From Ligilactobacillus aviarius subsp. aviarius DSM 20655 (GTDB lineage: Bacteria > Bacillota > Bacilli > Lactobacillales > Lactobacillaceae), in assembly GCF_001436315.1 (NCBI RefSeq), contig NZ_AYZA01000024.1, positions 203,747 to 267,746 on the forward strand: a stretch of DNA of 64,000 nucleotides. Reading direction: 5' to 3'. This document shows positions 6,976-16,447 of the stretch, in pieces (the first letter of the stretch is position 1; every line of letters begins with the position of its first letter). The notes beneath the pieces were generated by a model that saw nothing but the letters and a program-made list of their open reading frames with translations, ran no database searches and was not told the origin of the DNA. Made by a program: the position numbers and the translations under genes.

Positions 6976-8154
6976 TTGAAAAAAGTAATTTATATTTGGC
7001 TCGTTAAACTGGTTTCACGGTGGAAACGGGTGAAAAATCCGCAGGACATTGTATACTTAATGAGTTTTGCGGGAAATGAACATTTGATCAAGGCATTTGC
7101 CGATTTAGCCAAGCAGTTGGGAAGAAATTTTACCGTTTTATATTTACCGCAATGTCAGGCGGCAGCAACACGACTTGCAGCTGAAGGAATTCAGACCGTT
7201 GAGTTTACGGACGGATTTGACTTTGTCTTTCATAAATTACAGCTTGTGATGCAAGCACGGTTACTGTTGTGCGACAATTACTATGCCTTTTTAAGCGGAT
7301 GTGCCTTTGATCACCAACAAACCCATATCGTTCAACTCTGGCATGCAAACGGTGCAATCAAGACGTTTGGGTGGGAAGAATTAACCACGGCTCGACGTTC
7401 GGCAGCAGATAAGCGCCGTTTTCAAAAAGTTTACGATCAGTTTGATGAATATTTGATCGGATCAAAGAAAATGGCGCAGGTATTTGTCCAAAGTTATCAC
7501 GTTCCGCAAACTCGAATGAATGTGATTGGTTATCCTCGAACAGATGAGTTGTTTAACAAAAATTGGCAAATGCAAGTTTCTCAAAATATTAAACGAAAAC
7601 ATCCTGATATTATCGGCAAAGAGATTATCTTGTATACACCAACTTACAGGGAAAATGAGGTCGGCAAACCGGTGATGAACTTTTCTGAAGATTTTGGTCA
7701 ATTTGTCAATCAATTATCCGGTAATCAGCGACTAATTATTAAGTTTCATCCGCATGTAAAGTCATTTGAAAAGCAATTCAAACAGCAGCTGGACTCGGAT
7801 AAGGTCATTTGGGTCGATGATTTTAGTACCAATGACTTATTGTTGGTCGCTGACCGGTTGATCACGGATTATTCATCGGTGATTTTTGACTATTCCTTGT
7901 TGCCAAATGCAAAACAAATTCTGTTTTATTGCTATGACTATGATCAATATGCTCAGCGGGTCGGGATTCAAGCCGATTTTAAGTCGTGGATTCCCGGTAA
8001 GATGGTGACGACTACGTCAGATTTGATTAAGGAAGTCCAGCAACCGTTGGAAGCAACTGACTTTACGGAGTTTAATCAACTATGGAATACGGCCAATGAC
8101 GGCCATGCAACTGAGCGGGTTTTACAGACTGAACTGAAATACATTCAAAAATAA
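6976..8154 (+). CDS. CDP-glycerol glycerophosphotransferase, TagB/TagF-like
   Basis: 392 residues with a TTG start after GATGAGGG. Family members transfer glycerol-phosphate from CDP-glycerol onto a lipid-linked acceptor or growing poly(glycerol phosphate) chain at the inner face of the membrane. Visible motifs: LWHANGAIKTFGW (acceptor/catalytic His region), YTPTYRE, KFHPH and the donor-binding ITDYSSVIFDYSLL near residue 300. The length resembles the single-domain primase TagB (about 380 residues) rather than the longer TagF polymerase, so priming or side-chain addition is possible. TagD, which makes the donor, lies four genes downstream in the same run. Confidence 0.88.
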   Translation: MKKVIYIWLVKLVSRWKRVKNPQDIVYLMSFAGNEHLIKAFADLAKQLGRNFTVLYLPQCQAAATRLAAEGIQTVEFTDGFDFVFHKLQLVMQARLLLCDNYYAFLSGCAFDHQQTHIVQLWHANGAIKTFGWEELTTARRSAADKRRFQKVYDQFDEYLIGSKKMAQVFVQSYHVPQTRMNVIGYPRTDELFNKNWQMQVSQNIKRKHPDIIGKEIILYTPTYRENEVGKPVMNFSEDFGQFVNQLSGNQRLIIKFHPHVKSFEKQFKQQLDSDKVIWVDDFSTNDLLLVADRLITDYSSVIFDYSLLPNAKQILFYCYDYDQYAQRVGIQADFKSWIPGKMVTTTSDLIKEVQQPLEATDFTEFNQLWNTANDGHATERVLQTELKYIQK

Positions 8155-8177
8155 TTTTAAAGAAGGAGATCTCCAAA

Positions 8178-9341
8178 ATGCGGAAGCGAATTACAGTTCT
8201 GGGATTTTTTAGTGAAGATATTGGATTAACGTGTTTTTTCAAAACGAATTACCGGGCATTATTAGCTGACGGGTATGAATTTAATATTATTAATATCGCA
8301 AACTATCGCCCAGCACGGGAATTGAAACATTTTGGAAACTACTATGAAGTTCCATTTTACTTTACTGATATCAAAGATAAGCATTTTTTGAGGAAACGGC
8401 GGGCATTTAATCACCAGCTTCATCAGGTTTACCGCGAATGCTTGTTAAACAGTGATGTAATTCACCTTTATTTGAATATGCTGTGTGATCCGGTCTCAAT
8501 CGTTTATGCGCGCCGGTTGGGATTTGACCGGGTAATCGTCCACGCATACTCGAACCTTGAAGGAACGATGAACCTGACCAGCCGGCAGTTGCAAAAGGTT
8601 GGTCGCCGAATGGCTGAAGTTTACGGGACCGACTTTCTGGCAGTTACGCAAGGCGCAGCGGACTTTTTCTTCTCGTCACGTATTCAACGTAGTCCGCGCT
8701 TTAAGTTGCTTCCGGATGGGATTGCGGTGCGGAAACAACGGTATCATGAAGAACAGAACATTTATTATCGCAAACGGTATGATATTAATGAAAATGATTT
8801 TGTAATTGGAAACATCGGGCGGTTTATTGATGTTAAAAATCAATCATTTTTGATTGACAGTTTCAATCTATTTCAAAAGATCAATCCGAACGCGAAGTTA
8901 GTTTTGATTGGCGATGGACCAAAACTGGAAGAAGTACGGCAGAAGGTCTATCAATTACATTTAGAAGGTCGCGTGATCTTTACCGGCTACCTTGAAAATA
9001 CGGAAGAAGTTCAAAATATTTTTGATGTTTTTGCTTATCCGGCTGAATCGGGCGGATTATCATTAGCGTTATTACACAGCCTTGCCAATGGAGCGAAAGC
9101 GGTTGTTTCGCAACGGCAACCGGCAGAAGTGCAAACGTTGGGGGCAGTAACGGCGCTTTCAATCGATAATCCGCAAAGTTGGGCAGATGAATTTCACTCA
9201 TTGAGCTTAGAAACAAATAACCGGTTTGAACAGAGCTACAACACAATGAACGAACTGATTGAAAAGGGGTACACGATCTCAACTTCAACAAAGTTATTAC
9301 GAAAACTTTATGGCAAACCTCAATTGGAGGATGATTATTAA
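8178..9341 (+). CDS. Glycosyltransferase, GT4-like
   Basis: 387-residue GT-B fold enzyme, cytoplasmic, presumably using a nucleotide-sugar donor. The C-terminal half carries GNIGRFIDVKNQSFLIDSF, VLIGDGPKLEEVR and FAYPAESGGLSLALLHSLA, the equivalents of the GT4 nucleotide-binding loop and E-x7-E region (second acidic residue replaced). The start ATG follows AAGGAG at 8 nt. It lies between the glycerophosphotransferase gene and a second glycosyltransferase whose start is 2 bp after its stop, so one transcript is likely. The sugar and acceptor are unknown; decoration of a glycerol-phosphate polymer or its linkage unit is the contextual inference. Confidence 0.85.
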   Translation: MRKRITVLGFFSEDIGLTCFFKTNYRALLADGYEFNIINIANYRPARELKHFGNYYEVPFYFTDIKDKHFLRKRRAFNHQLHQVYRECLLNSDVIHLYLNMLCDPVSIVYARRLGFDRVIVHAYSNLEGTMNLTSRQLQKVGRRMAEVYGTDFLAVTQGAADFFFSSRIQRSPRFKLLPDGIAVRKQRYHEEQNIYYRKRYDINENDFVIGNIGRFIDVKNQSFLIDSFNLFQKINPNAKLVLIGDGPKLEEVRQKVYQLHLEGRVIFTGYLENTEEVQNIFDVFAYPAESGGLSLALLHSLANGAKAVVSQRQPAEVQTLGAVTALSIDNPQSWADEFHSLSLETNNRFEQSYNTMNELIEKGYTISTSTKLLRKLYGKPQLEDDY

Positions 9342-9343
9342 AG

Positions 9344-10552
9344 ATGCGGGCAGCAGTTATTGGATATAACATTTTTGCAGTTGGCGGCACGACGCAAAGT
9401 AATTTGAATTTATTAACAACGTTAAACCAGCATTACGCTTCAACAGTTTACTTTAATTATTTACCGTTTAATGCAACGGATGTTCATCAATTGAAAAGAC
9501 GGCATCACGGACTTGCAAAGACACAATTTGCATTGATCAAAGATCTGTTTGAAAATCAAAGCCAATGGTTAGAACCGTATGATGTTATTTTGATCACGCG
9601 GGAAGATCTTTTTCCGTTAAGTGCACTTTTGCGTAACGCTAATCCACAAGCGTTGATCGTCGGCGAGGTTCATACGCCGTTAGCGCTTCTTGATGACGAT
9701 CTTCCGAGACTGAATGATTTATCGTGTGTCCGGGTTGCGACGACATCAATCAAAGATGAGTTTGAAGAACGATATAATTTCAAACGAATTTATGTGCAAA
9801 CGGTCGGCCTTGACCATTTAAAATGGGGTAGAATTGATGACCAACTAAGCAAGAACTTTGTCGTTCAAAGCCGCTTTTTTGAAAAGCAAAAAGACATTAT
9901 GTATAGTTTGCGGCTGATCAACGATTTGAAGCAGCACGGCAAAACTGATTTTCATTTGTATATTCAAGGAACCGGTGCGGATGAATTTGATTATCGCAGT
10001 TACATTGACGGGAATCATTTACGCTCAATGGTTTCCATCAATCGGCCGCTTCCACGGCATTATACATACCTTTCAACGTCGAAATTTGAAACCCTTGGAT
10101 ATTCGATTGCGGAAACGGTTGCGCAGGGACATCAAGTATTGGCCTATCTGGGCGATGATGATGTGGTTTACGAGAATTTTAAGGATGTGCCGATGGTTCA
10201 TTGGATCGAAAAGCATAGTCTGGCTGAGGATGCTGACAAAATGATTGCAATCAGTCAGCATGCGGTCACGACCGATGAGTTTGAACAGTCCCAAGCAGCA
10301 TTAAAAGCAATGGCAGCAGACTATTATTCAAAGTTTGTTGACCGGACCCAACAATTTGAAAATCTGGAATTTAATCTTCAATCGTTGACGGATAAAAATA
10401 AACTTCAAATTCAGCAAACAATTGAAAATAAGCTTGGACCATTAAATCCCGGATTGACCCGGCGGATATATTACCGGATGATCAAAGCGCCGATTTTTAA
10501 GAAGATTTTTGGATTGCGCTTTTTCCAACGGGTGAAGAAAAAAGTTAAGTAA
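9344..10552 (+). CDS. Divergent GT-B glycosyltransferase
   Basis: 402 residues. The N-terminal half begins RAAVIGYNIFAVGGTTQSNL, a typical GT-B start with a glycine-rich loop. The C-terminal half has FHLYIQGTGADEFDYRSYI and STSKFETLGYSIAETVAQGH, which resemble the donor-binding loop and the S-x-x-E-x-(F/L)-G...E pattern of GT4 enzymes. A basic C-terminus (RFFQRVKKKVK) may touch the membrane. It starts 2 bp after the previous gene. It could add sugars to the glycerol-phosphate chain; this is inferred from context and the donor is not predictable. Confidence 0.78.
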   Translation: MRAAVIGYNIFAVGGTTQSNLNLLTTLNQHYASTVYFNYLPFNATDVHQLKRRHHGLAKTQFALIKDLFENQSQWLEPYDVILITREDLFPLSALLRNANPQALIVGEVHTPLALLDDDLPRLNDLSCVRVATTSIKDEFEERYNFKRIYVQTVGLDHLKWGRIDDQLSKNFVVQSRFFEKQKDIMYSLRLINDLKQHGKTDFHLYIQGTGADEFDYRSYIDGNHLRSMVSINRPLPRHYTYLSTSKFETLGYSIAETVAQGHQVLAYLGDDDVVYENFKDVPMVHWIEKHSLAEDADKMIAISQHAVTTDEFEQSQAALKAMAADYYSKFVDRTQQFENLEFNLQSLTDKNKLQIQQTIENKLGPLNPGLTRRIYYRMIKAPIFKKIFGLRFFQRVKKKVK

Positions 10553-10566
10553 GAAAGAAGATTTTT

Positions 10567-11601
10567 ATGACAAACTATGTGTTGACCTCTGATATTTATA
10601 AGGGCTATAAGCATGCCGGCCCAAAAGCCAAGGCGGATATTAACCAGTTTCTTGGTGAAGTTGGTTATCAAATTTTAGACTTGGATCTGCCGATCAAGCG
10701 AATTCAGAAATTGGGGTATCGGATCTTTAAACTGCCGCATTTATTTAAAAATAAGGATGCGGATAAGATTATTTTTCAGTATCCGATGTATACGGTTTTT
10801 CTGACAAAAGCGATCATTAAAGAGGTTCGGCGACAAACGAATGCTAAATTAATTTTTGTAATTCACGATTACGAAGCCATTCGGAAATATAAGGGCGACC
10901 AAAAATTCTTTAAGGATGAGGTGGCAATTTTTAATGCAGCTGATTGCCTCATTGTTCATAGTCAGGCAATGAAGGACAAGATGCGCCAAAACGGAGTGAC
11001 AACGCCCATGGTAATCCTCGGGGCTTTCGACTATTACAATCCGCAAAAACTGGTTGAAAATCATGAATATCACCGGTCGATTTGTTTTGCCGGCAACCTT
11101 GAAAAGTCTTCTTTCCTTACCAAGTTAAAGTTACAACACAGTCATGCATATCTTTTTGGAATGGATCCGGCCCCGCAATATCCGTCAAATATCTCGTATG
11201 AGGGCCTTTACCAAGCGGAAGAATTGCCGAAATATTTAAAGGGTGATTTCGGATTGGTTTGGGATGGTACATCGCTTGACGGAAATGGCGGAATTTATGC
11301 GGATTACCAGCACTATAATGCGCCGCATAAGACATCTTTGTACCTGAGCTCTGGAATGCCAGTCATTGTTTGGAGCCAGGCGGCAATCAGTAAGTTTGTT
11401 CTCGATGAGCATGTCGGAATTGCGGTTGAAAGCCTTGAAAATCTTGACGAAACCCTGCAAAATATTAGTGCAGATGAATATTTTGAATTGCAAGCCAATG
11501 CGCAAAAACTAGCTGCAAAATTGCGAAATGGAATGATGATCAAGAATGCGATTCATCAAGCCGAAGAAATCATTGATCAGAATGGAGTGAAGACAAAATG
11601 A
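10567..11601 (+). CDS. Gtf3/WbbI-like sugar transferase
   Basis: 344 residues. The layout resembles the bacterial Gtf3 / beta-1,6-galactofuranosyltransferase group: IFQYPMY, FVIHDYEAIRKYK, the mid-protein ICFAGNLEKSSFL and the donor-side GDFGLVWDGTSLDG followed by YNAPHKTSLYLSSGMPVIVW. Members transfer glucose or galactofuranose to surface glycans or serine-rich adhesins. The start ATG lies 15 bp after the preceding stop. Its 3' end overlaps tagD by four bases (ATGA), which points to translational coupling. No serine-rich adhesin or accessory Sec genes are in the window, so a wall polymer is the more likely acceptor. Confidence 0.8.
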   Translation: MTNYVLTSDIYKGYKHAGPKAKADINQFLGEVGYQILDLDLPIKRIQKLGYRIFKLPHLFKNKDADKIIFQYPMYTVFLTKAIIKEVRRQTNAKLIFVIHDYEAIRKYKGDQKFFKDEVAIFNAADCLIVHSQAMKDKMRQNGVTTPMVILGAFDYYNPQKLVENHEYHRSICFAGNLEKSSFLTKLKLQHSHAYLFGMDPAPQYPSNISYEGLYQAEELPKYLKGDFGLVWDGTSLDGNGGIYADYQHYNAPHKTSLYLSSGMPVIVWSQAAISKFVLDEHVGIAVESLENLDETLQNISADEYFELQANAQKLAAKLRNGMMIKNAIHQAEEIIDQNGVKTK

Positions 11602-12002
11602 AACGGGTAATTACATACGGAACATTTGACTTGCTCCACTATGGTCATGTTAATTTACTGCGACGGGCTAAAGAATATGGTGATTATTTAATCGTTGGCC
11701 TTTCAACGGATGAATTTAATTGGAAATCAAAACATAAAAAAGCATATTTTGATTATGCGAAACGTAAGCAGCTGCTCGAAGCGATTCGCTATGTCGATTT
11801 GGTAATTCCAGAAGAAAGCTGGGAACAAAAGAAGACCGACATGAAGAAATATAAGATCGACACCTTCGTGATGGGTGATGATTGGAAAGGCAAGTTTGAT
11901 TATCTGAAAGATGAAGGAGTTGACGTGGTTTACCTTCCACGGACTCCTGAAATTAGCACCACGCAAATTAAAACGGATTTAAACGAGAAAAGAGGAAAGT
12001 AA
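11598..12002 (+). CDS. tagD: Glycerol-3-phosphate cytidylyltransferase
   Basis: 134 residues, the usual family length. It joins CTP and sn-glycerol-3-phosphate to give CDP-glycerol, the donor for poly(glycerol phosphate) teichoic acids. The nucleotidyltransferase signature [14 protein letters not shown] (H14-Y-G-H17) is intact. The second signature reads [11 protein letters not shown], a variant of RTEGISTT with proline and glutamate in place of the acidic and glycine residues. It overlaps the upstream glycosyltransferase by ATGA. It provides substrate for the TagB/F-like enzyme in the same gene run. Confidence 0.95.
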   Translation: MKRVITYGTFDLLHYGHVNLLRRAKEYGDYLIVGLSTDEFNWKSKHKKAYFDYAKRKQLLEAIRYVDLVIPEESWEQKKTDMKKYKIDTFVMGDDWKGKFDYLKDEGVDVVYLPRTPEISTTQIKTDLNEKRGK

Positions 12003-12003
12003 A

Positions 12004-12912
12004 ATGCTGATTGGATCACATGTAAGTATGAGCGGAAAAAAGATGTTGCTGGGATCAGCTGAGGAAGCTTTCGGTTATGGCGAAAACACGTTTATGATCT
12101 ATACGGGAGCGCCTCAAAATACGCGCCGCAAACCAATTGATGAAATGAATATTCCTGCAGGCCAAGCATATATCAAAGACCATGGAATGTCCCACATCGT
12201 CGTACATGCGCCATACATCATTAATTTGGGAAACACTAAGAAACCTGACAAATTTGCATTTGCCGTTGATTTTTTGCGGAAAGAAATTGAACGGGCTGAT
12301 GCTCTCGGAGCAGATCAAATGACGTTGCATCCTGGCGCTCACGTCGGCGCCGGTGCGGAAGCTGCAATTGCGAATATTGCTAAAGGATTAAATGAAGTGC
12401 TGACTCCTGACCAACATGTTCAAATTGCGATCGAAACAATGGCCGGTAAGGGAACTGAAGTTGGCCGGTCATTTGAAGAAATCGCGTCAATGATCGATCA
12501 GGTTCAACTGAATGAAAAGTTGTCAGTTACATTGGATACCTGCCATGCAAGTGATGCGGGTTATGCAATCAAAGACGATTTTGAAGGGGTCTTAAATGAA
12601 TTTGACCATGTGATCGGCCTTGACCGGTTGAAAGTTATTCATTTAAATGATTCAAAGAATCCGCAGGGTAGTCACAAAGATCGCCACGCTAACATTGGAT
12701 TTGGCGAGATTGGATTTGATGCATTGAGTAAAATCGCCCATTTTGAAGATTTAAAGGAAATTCCAAAGATTCTTGAAACTCCATTTATCGGACCAGATAA
12801 AAATCACAAGTATGCCCCGTATGGATATGAAATTCGGATGCTTAAGGATAATCAGTTTGACCCTGAAATGCAGGATAAGGTTTTGGAGAGTAAAGGAAAA
12901 CTAGAAGATTAA
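12004..12912 (+). CDS. nfo: Endonuclease IV (AP endonuclease)
   Basis: 302-residue TIM-barrel, metal-dependent base-excision repair enzyme that cuts the backbone 5' of abasic sites. Zinc ligands can be seen in the expected order: [52 protein letters not shown] and a final ILETPF. It starts one base after tagD, so it is probably read through from the polymer operon even though its job is unrelated. A strong terminator follows. Confidence 0.95.
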   Translation: MLIGSHVSMSGKKMLLGSAEEAFGYGENTFMIYTGAPQNTRRKPIDEMNIPAGQAYIKDHGMSHIVVHAPYIINLGNTKKPDKFAFAVDFLRKEIERADALGADQMTLHPGAHVGAGAEAAIANIAKGLNEVLTPDQHVQIAIETMAGKGTEVGRSFEEIASMIDQVQLNEKLSVTLDTCHASDAGYAIKDDFEGVLNEFDHVIGLDRLKVIHLNDSKNPQGSHKDRHANIGFGEIGFDALSKIAHFEDLKEIPKILETPFIGPDKNHKYAPYGYEIRMLKDNQFDPEMQDKVLESKGKLED

Positions 12913-12914
12913 GA

Positions 12915-12948
12915 AAAATCGGCTTCTCAGAAAGAGAGCCGATTTTTT
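12915..12948. terminator. Terminator of tag-nfo run (convergent)
   Basis: AAAATCGGCT-TCTC stem, 5-nt loop, GAG-AGCCGATTTTTT. It lies between nfo and the convergent small gene, so it may serve both directions. Confidence 0.85.
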
Positions 12949-13150
12949 AGATGAACAAAACACCGCAGAAAAGAATCAGGTCAAGAATAACAGACCAAAT
13001 CAGAATTTTCTTTGGATAAAATTTCCGGTAAAAAGTAATGTAAAAGTATGTTTTTCCAAAGTTGAAGAATTTTCCCATCCAGAAGTAAAGAAAATAGAGA
13101 ATTTCAACTAAAATCAGAAATGCCAAAATGGTCGCTAAAATGTGATGCAT
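12947..13150 (-). CDS. Small membrane protein, unknown function
   Basis: 67 residues from the ATG at 13150, which lies 10 nt after GAGGAG; a TTG at 13159 is also in frame but sits on the ribosome binding site. It has two hydrophobic segments: MHHILATILAFLILVEILYF and ILIWSVILDLILFCGVLF. A tyrosine/phenylalanine- and lysine-rich linker joins them (GKFFNFGKTYFYITFYRKF). It is convergent with nfo and shares its terminator. I do not recognise a family. The good ribosome binding site and consistent hydrophobic pattern argue for a real gene. Confidence 0.6.
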   Translation of the reverse strand: MHHILATILAFLILVEILYFLYFWMGKFFNFGKTYFYITFYRKFYPKKILIWSVILDLILFCGVLFI

Positions 13151-13310
13151 CGTTTTCAAACTCCTCGTTAAATAATCATAGTTTTATCGTATCATATTTA
13201 ATTGAAATCGAGAGCGAAAATCTTGAATTTTACTGGGTTCACTAGTAAGAGTATGGTATGATAATCGTAGTGTGAATACAAACACAAACCAGGTAATTGG
13301 AGGTCCAAAA

Positions 13311-14645
13311 ATGAAGATCAATATTGACAAGTATATTGCTGAACAACCTGCATTGGAAGATATTAAAAATCAAAAACCAACTTTTTGGGTAAACCCGTAC
13401 AAAGTTGCGGAAGATGAAATTTGGAATCATGAAGAGCTTGGCTTAGCAGATATTGAAGCCGCTGAAGCCGATTTGGAACGTTATGCTCCAATGATTGCCA
13501 AACTTTTCCCGGAAACGGCAGCGACCGATGGAATTATTGAATCTAAGCTTGAAAAGTTGGATAAAATGCAAGCTGAAATTGAAAAAAAACATGAGTTTCA
13601 TGGCCAGTTATACATGAAAATGGACTCTGATTTACCGGTTGTTGGTTCGATTAAAGCTCGGGGTGGCATTTATGAAGTTTTGAAACACGCCGAAGACATT
13701 GCATTGCAAGAAGGCTTATTGAAATCAAAGGAAGATGACTATACAAAATTAGTTACTCCAGAAGCTAAGAAACTTTTCAGCCAATATAAAGTCCAAGTTG
13801 GTTCAACCGGAAATCTTGGAATTTCAATTGGGGTCACGGCGGCTGCGCTTGGATTCAATGCCATTGTTCACATGAGTTATGATGCTAAGCAATGGAAGAA
13901 AGACTTATTGCGTGAAAAAGGTGCAAAGGTCATTGAATATGATACAGATTTTAACATTGCTTTGAAGAAAGGGCGGGCTGAATCCGATGCTGATCCGAAG
14001 AGTTACTTTGTTGATGATGTTAAATCACGGATTTTGTTCTTAGGCTATGCCACTTCTGCCTTACGGGTAAAGAAACAATTTGAAAAGCAAGGAATCAAAG
14101 TTGATAAAGATCATCCAGTCTTTGTATACAGTCCAGCTGGCGTTGGCGGTTCATCCGGCGGTACGTTATTTGGAATGAAGGCTGTTTTTGGTGAAGCTGC
14201 GCGGGTCTTCCTTATTCAACCAACTCATTGTCCAAGTATTCCATTAGGGATGGTAACGGGTTTGAATAATGATGTTTCGGTAATGGATATTGGGCTTGAC
14301 GGTAAGACTGAAGCTGATGGCTTGGCATGCCCAAGCCCATCAACGTTCTCCGGTGATTACATGAAACCAATGCTTGACGGTGAATTTACGGTTCGCGATG
14401 GCGCATTATTTGACTATTTACGTGAACTTCATTCTTCAGAAGAGATGACGATCGAACCATCATCATGCGCAACGTTTGAAGGCCCAGTTAAATTATTTGA
14501 AAACAAATATGCTAAGCAATTCATGAAGGATAATGGATTGGATCAAATTCAAGATAATATCGTTCATCTTGCATGGGCTACAGGGGGTTCGATGGTTCCG
14601 GACGAAATTAATCAACAAAATCTTAAAACACACTTAGATGATTAG
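13311..14645 (+). CDS. dsdA: D-serine ammonia-lyase (D-serine dehydratase)
   Basis: 444-residue PLP enzyme that deaminates D-serine (and D-threonine) to pyruvate (or 2-oxobutyrate) and ammonia in the cytoplasm. The PLP lysine is Lys115 in VGSIKARGGIYE, and the phosphate-binding glycine loop is YSPAGVGGSSGGTLFG. The start at 13311 is set by TTGGAGGT six bases upstream; the longer in-frame start at 13272 has no ribosome binding site. A -10-like TATGAT lies about 60 bp upstream. No DsdC regulator or dedicated D-serine permease is adjacent. Detoxification of D-serine or use of it as a pyruvate source are both plausible. Confidence 0.93.
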   Translation: MKINIDKYIAEQPALEDIKNQKPTFWVNPYKVAEDEIWNHEELGLADIEAAEADLERYAPMIAKLFPETAATDGIIESKLEKLDKMQAEIEKKHEFHGQLYMKMDSDLPVVGSIKARGGIYEVLKHAEDIALQEGLLKSKEDDYTKLVTPEAKKLFSQYKVQVGSTGNLGISIGVTAAALGFNAIVHMSYDAKQWKKDLLREKGAKVIEYDTDFNIALKKGRAESDADPKSYFVDDVKSRILFLGYATSALRVKKQFEKQGIKVDKDHPVFVYSPAGVGGSSGGTLFGMKAVFGEAARVFLIQPTHCPSIPLGMVTGLNNDVSVMDIGLDGKTEADGLACPSPSTFSGDYMKPMLDGEFTVRDGALFDYLRELHSSEEMTIEPSSCATFEGPVKLFENKYAKQFMKDNGLDQIQDNIVHLAWATGGSMVPDEINQQNLKTHLDD

Positions 14646-14664
14646 AAATCAAGTCTTTAAGCAG

Positions 14665-14700
14665 ATCGAAAGTTGTTTTTAAACAACTTTCGATTTTTTT
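14665..14700 (+). terminator. Terminator of dsdA
   Basis: Perfect 14-bp stem ATCGAAAGTTGTTT / AAACAACTTTCGAT with a 2-base gap between the arms, then seven T. Confidence 0.92.
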
Positions 14701-14766
14701 ATGGTTAATTGAAATAATTATAAAAAATCTAATTTTATGTTAATTAAGGGGTAAAGTAAAAATTAG

Positions 14767-15027
14767 TTGGAATATCAACAATTAATCATTGATAAGGAAA
14801 GAAAACAAAAATTATTTTCTCATAATTATCAAATTAATTGGATAGTCACTGCTTTCCAAGCTGCATCGGGCTGGGTAAACTTAATTACGCCAACATCAGC
14901 AGTTATCATGGGTGCTTTAGCGATTGCACGTGTAGACATAAGCAAATGGTGGAAATGGATTTCTAAATTGATGGTAATTTTGTTTGTTGTTGCATGTATT
15001 TACCTTGGAATTTTAGCAGTATTGTAA
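14767..15027 (+). pseudogene. C-terminal remnant of a YfcC-family transporter
   Basis: The readable part is 86 residues long. It has the conserved FQAASGWVNLITPTSAVIMG segment and two C-terminal helices typical of the end of YfcC/C4-dicarboxylate-anaerobic-type carriers of about 480-500 residues. About 400 N-terminal residues are missing; upstream is only the dsdA terminator and 60 bp of AT-rich DNA. The apparent start is a TTG without a clear ribosome binding site. It is followed 28 bp later by the broken dipeptidase gene, so a peptide or amino-acid utilisation pair has decayed here. Confidence 0.8.
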
Positions 15028-15055
15028 TTCGAATCGTGCTTAAGGAGGATTTAAA

Positions 15056-16375
15056 ATGAGAGATTTAATTAGTAATGCAATTCGCAAACAGGCACTTGAA
15101 GCACTTAAGACAATGATTTCACAACCATCTTTTAATCAAGAAGCTGAAAAGAATGCTCCTTTTGGAAAGAATATTCGGTTAGCTTGGGATAAAATGATGA
15201 AAATTTGCAAAGATTTAGGATTTATTACATACGAAGATCCCGAGGGATACTACGGTTATGCCGAAATTGGTGAAGGTTTAGAAACGTTAGGGATTATTGG
15301 ACATTTAGAGATACAGTTCCTGCTGAAAACGTTGATGAATGGAATCACGAACCATATAAAGGGATAATTGAAAATGATATAATTTATGGACGTGGTGCTC
15401 AGGATGATAAAGGGCCAACAATTGCTGCTTTGTTTGCTGTTAAGGCATTAATGAAAGATGGTTACAAATTTAATAAAAAAATTCGTTTCATTTTTGGAAC
15501 TGATGAAGAAATCTTATGGCGCGGAATTGAAAAATACAATGAAAAGGAATCTCAAATCGACTTAGGATTTTCGCCAGATGCAGAATTCCCAGTTACATAT
15601 GCAGAAAAAGGGTTGCAACAAGCATATTTAATTGGACCTGGAACTGATCAATTAAAAGTTGAAGATAAAGGTGCATTTAATGCGGTTCCTGCACAAGCAT
15701 TTTATAACGGACCAAAACTTGATAAAGTTAAGGCTGCATTAGATCAATTTGGCTTTGAATATAAAGAACAAGGTGACGGAATTCTTGTTTTAGGAAAGGC
15801 GGTTCATGCAATGCTTGCGCATCAAGGAATTAATGCGGTTACTCGGCTAGGGATAGCATTAAATAAGGTATTTGATTTCACACCGCTTAACTTTATCGGG
15901 GAATTGAAAGAAGATGCAACAGGGGCAAATATTCTCGGTAAAGTTTCGGATGAAACAGGAGACTTGACGTTTAATATTTCAAGTTTGGAAATCAATAAGA
16001 ATAAAACGCGGATGCAACTTGATATGCGAATTCCATCAACGATTGATCATGATAAATTGATTGAAAAATTGAGCGAAACAGTTAAGAAACAAGCATTATG
16101 ATTATCTTGCTCCGCTTCATGTTCCTGCAGATTCGAGGTTGGTTCAAACATTAATGGATGCCTATCGTGATAAGACTGGCGATGAGGATGCTCAACCGCA
16201 AATTTCAGGAGGAGCAACTTTTGCGCGGACAATGAATAATTGTGTTGCTTTTGGAGCAATGTTGCCGTCAACTCCTGACTATATGCATCAAACCAATGAA
16301 CAATGGTCAGTTGCTGATTTTAACAAAGCGATGGATATTTATGCTGAAGCCGTTAAGCGCTTATGTGTTGATTAA
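15056..16375 (+). pseudogene. Frameshifted PepV-like M20 dipeptidase
   Basis: Intact relatives are zinc dipeptidases of about 440-470 residues that cleave imported dipeptides. The start ATG has a strong AAGGAGGA site. The frame reads to IIGHLE at about 15307 and then breaks: CATTTAGAGATACA carries an extra GA relative to the expected HLDTVPAE coding. The second frame continues through GRGAQDDKGPT (metal site) and FIFGTDEE (catalytic Glu) to about 16098, where some 10 bases seem lost before YDYLAPLHVPADSRLV. The third frame runs through SGGATFARTMNN to the end at 16375. Two separate lesions make a sequencing error unlikely. Confidence 0.9.
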
Positions 16376-16400
16376 AAAGTTATAAAAATGCAATAGAAAT

Positions 16401-16447
16401 GGGCATGTTGTAAGAAGAGTTTCATTTACAGCATGCCCGTTTTTTTA
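16401..16447. terminator. Bidirectional terminator between pepV remnant and MATE gene
   Basis: GGGCATGTTGTAA (16401-16413) pairs with TTACAGCATGCCC (16426-16438), followed by GTTTTTTT. Confidence 0.85.

Noticed and set aside
14767-15027. Functional two-helix membrane protein
   Set aside because: Its sequence is the C-terminal end of a far longer carrier, it lacks a proper start, and it sits next to another pseudogene.
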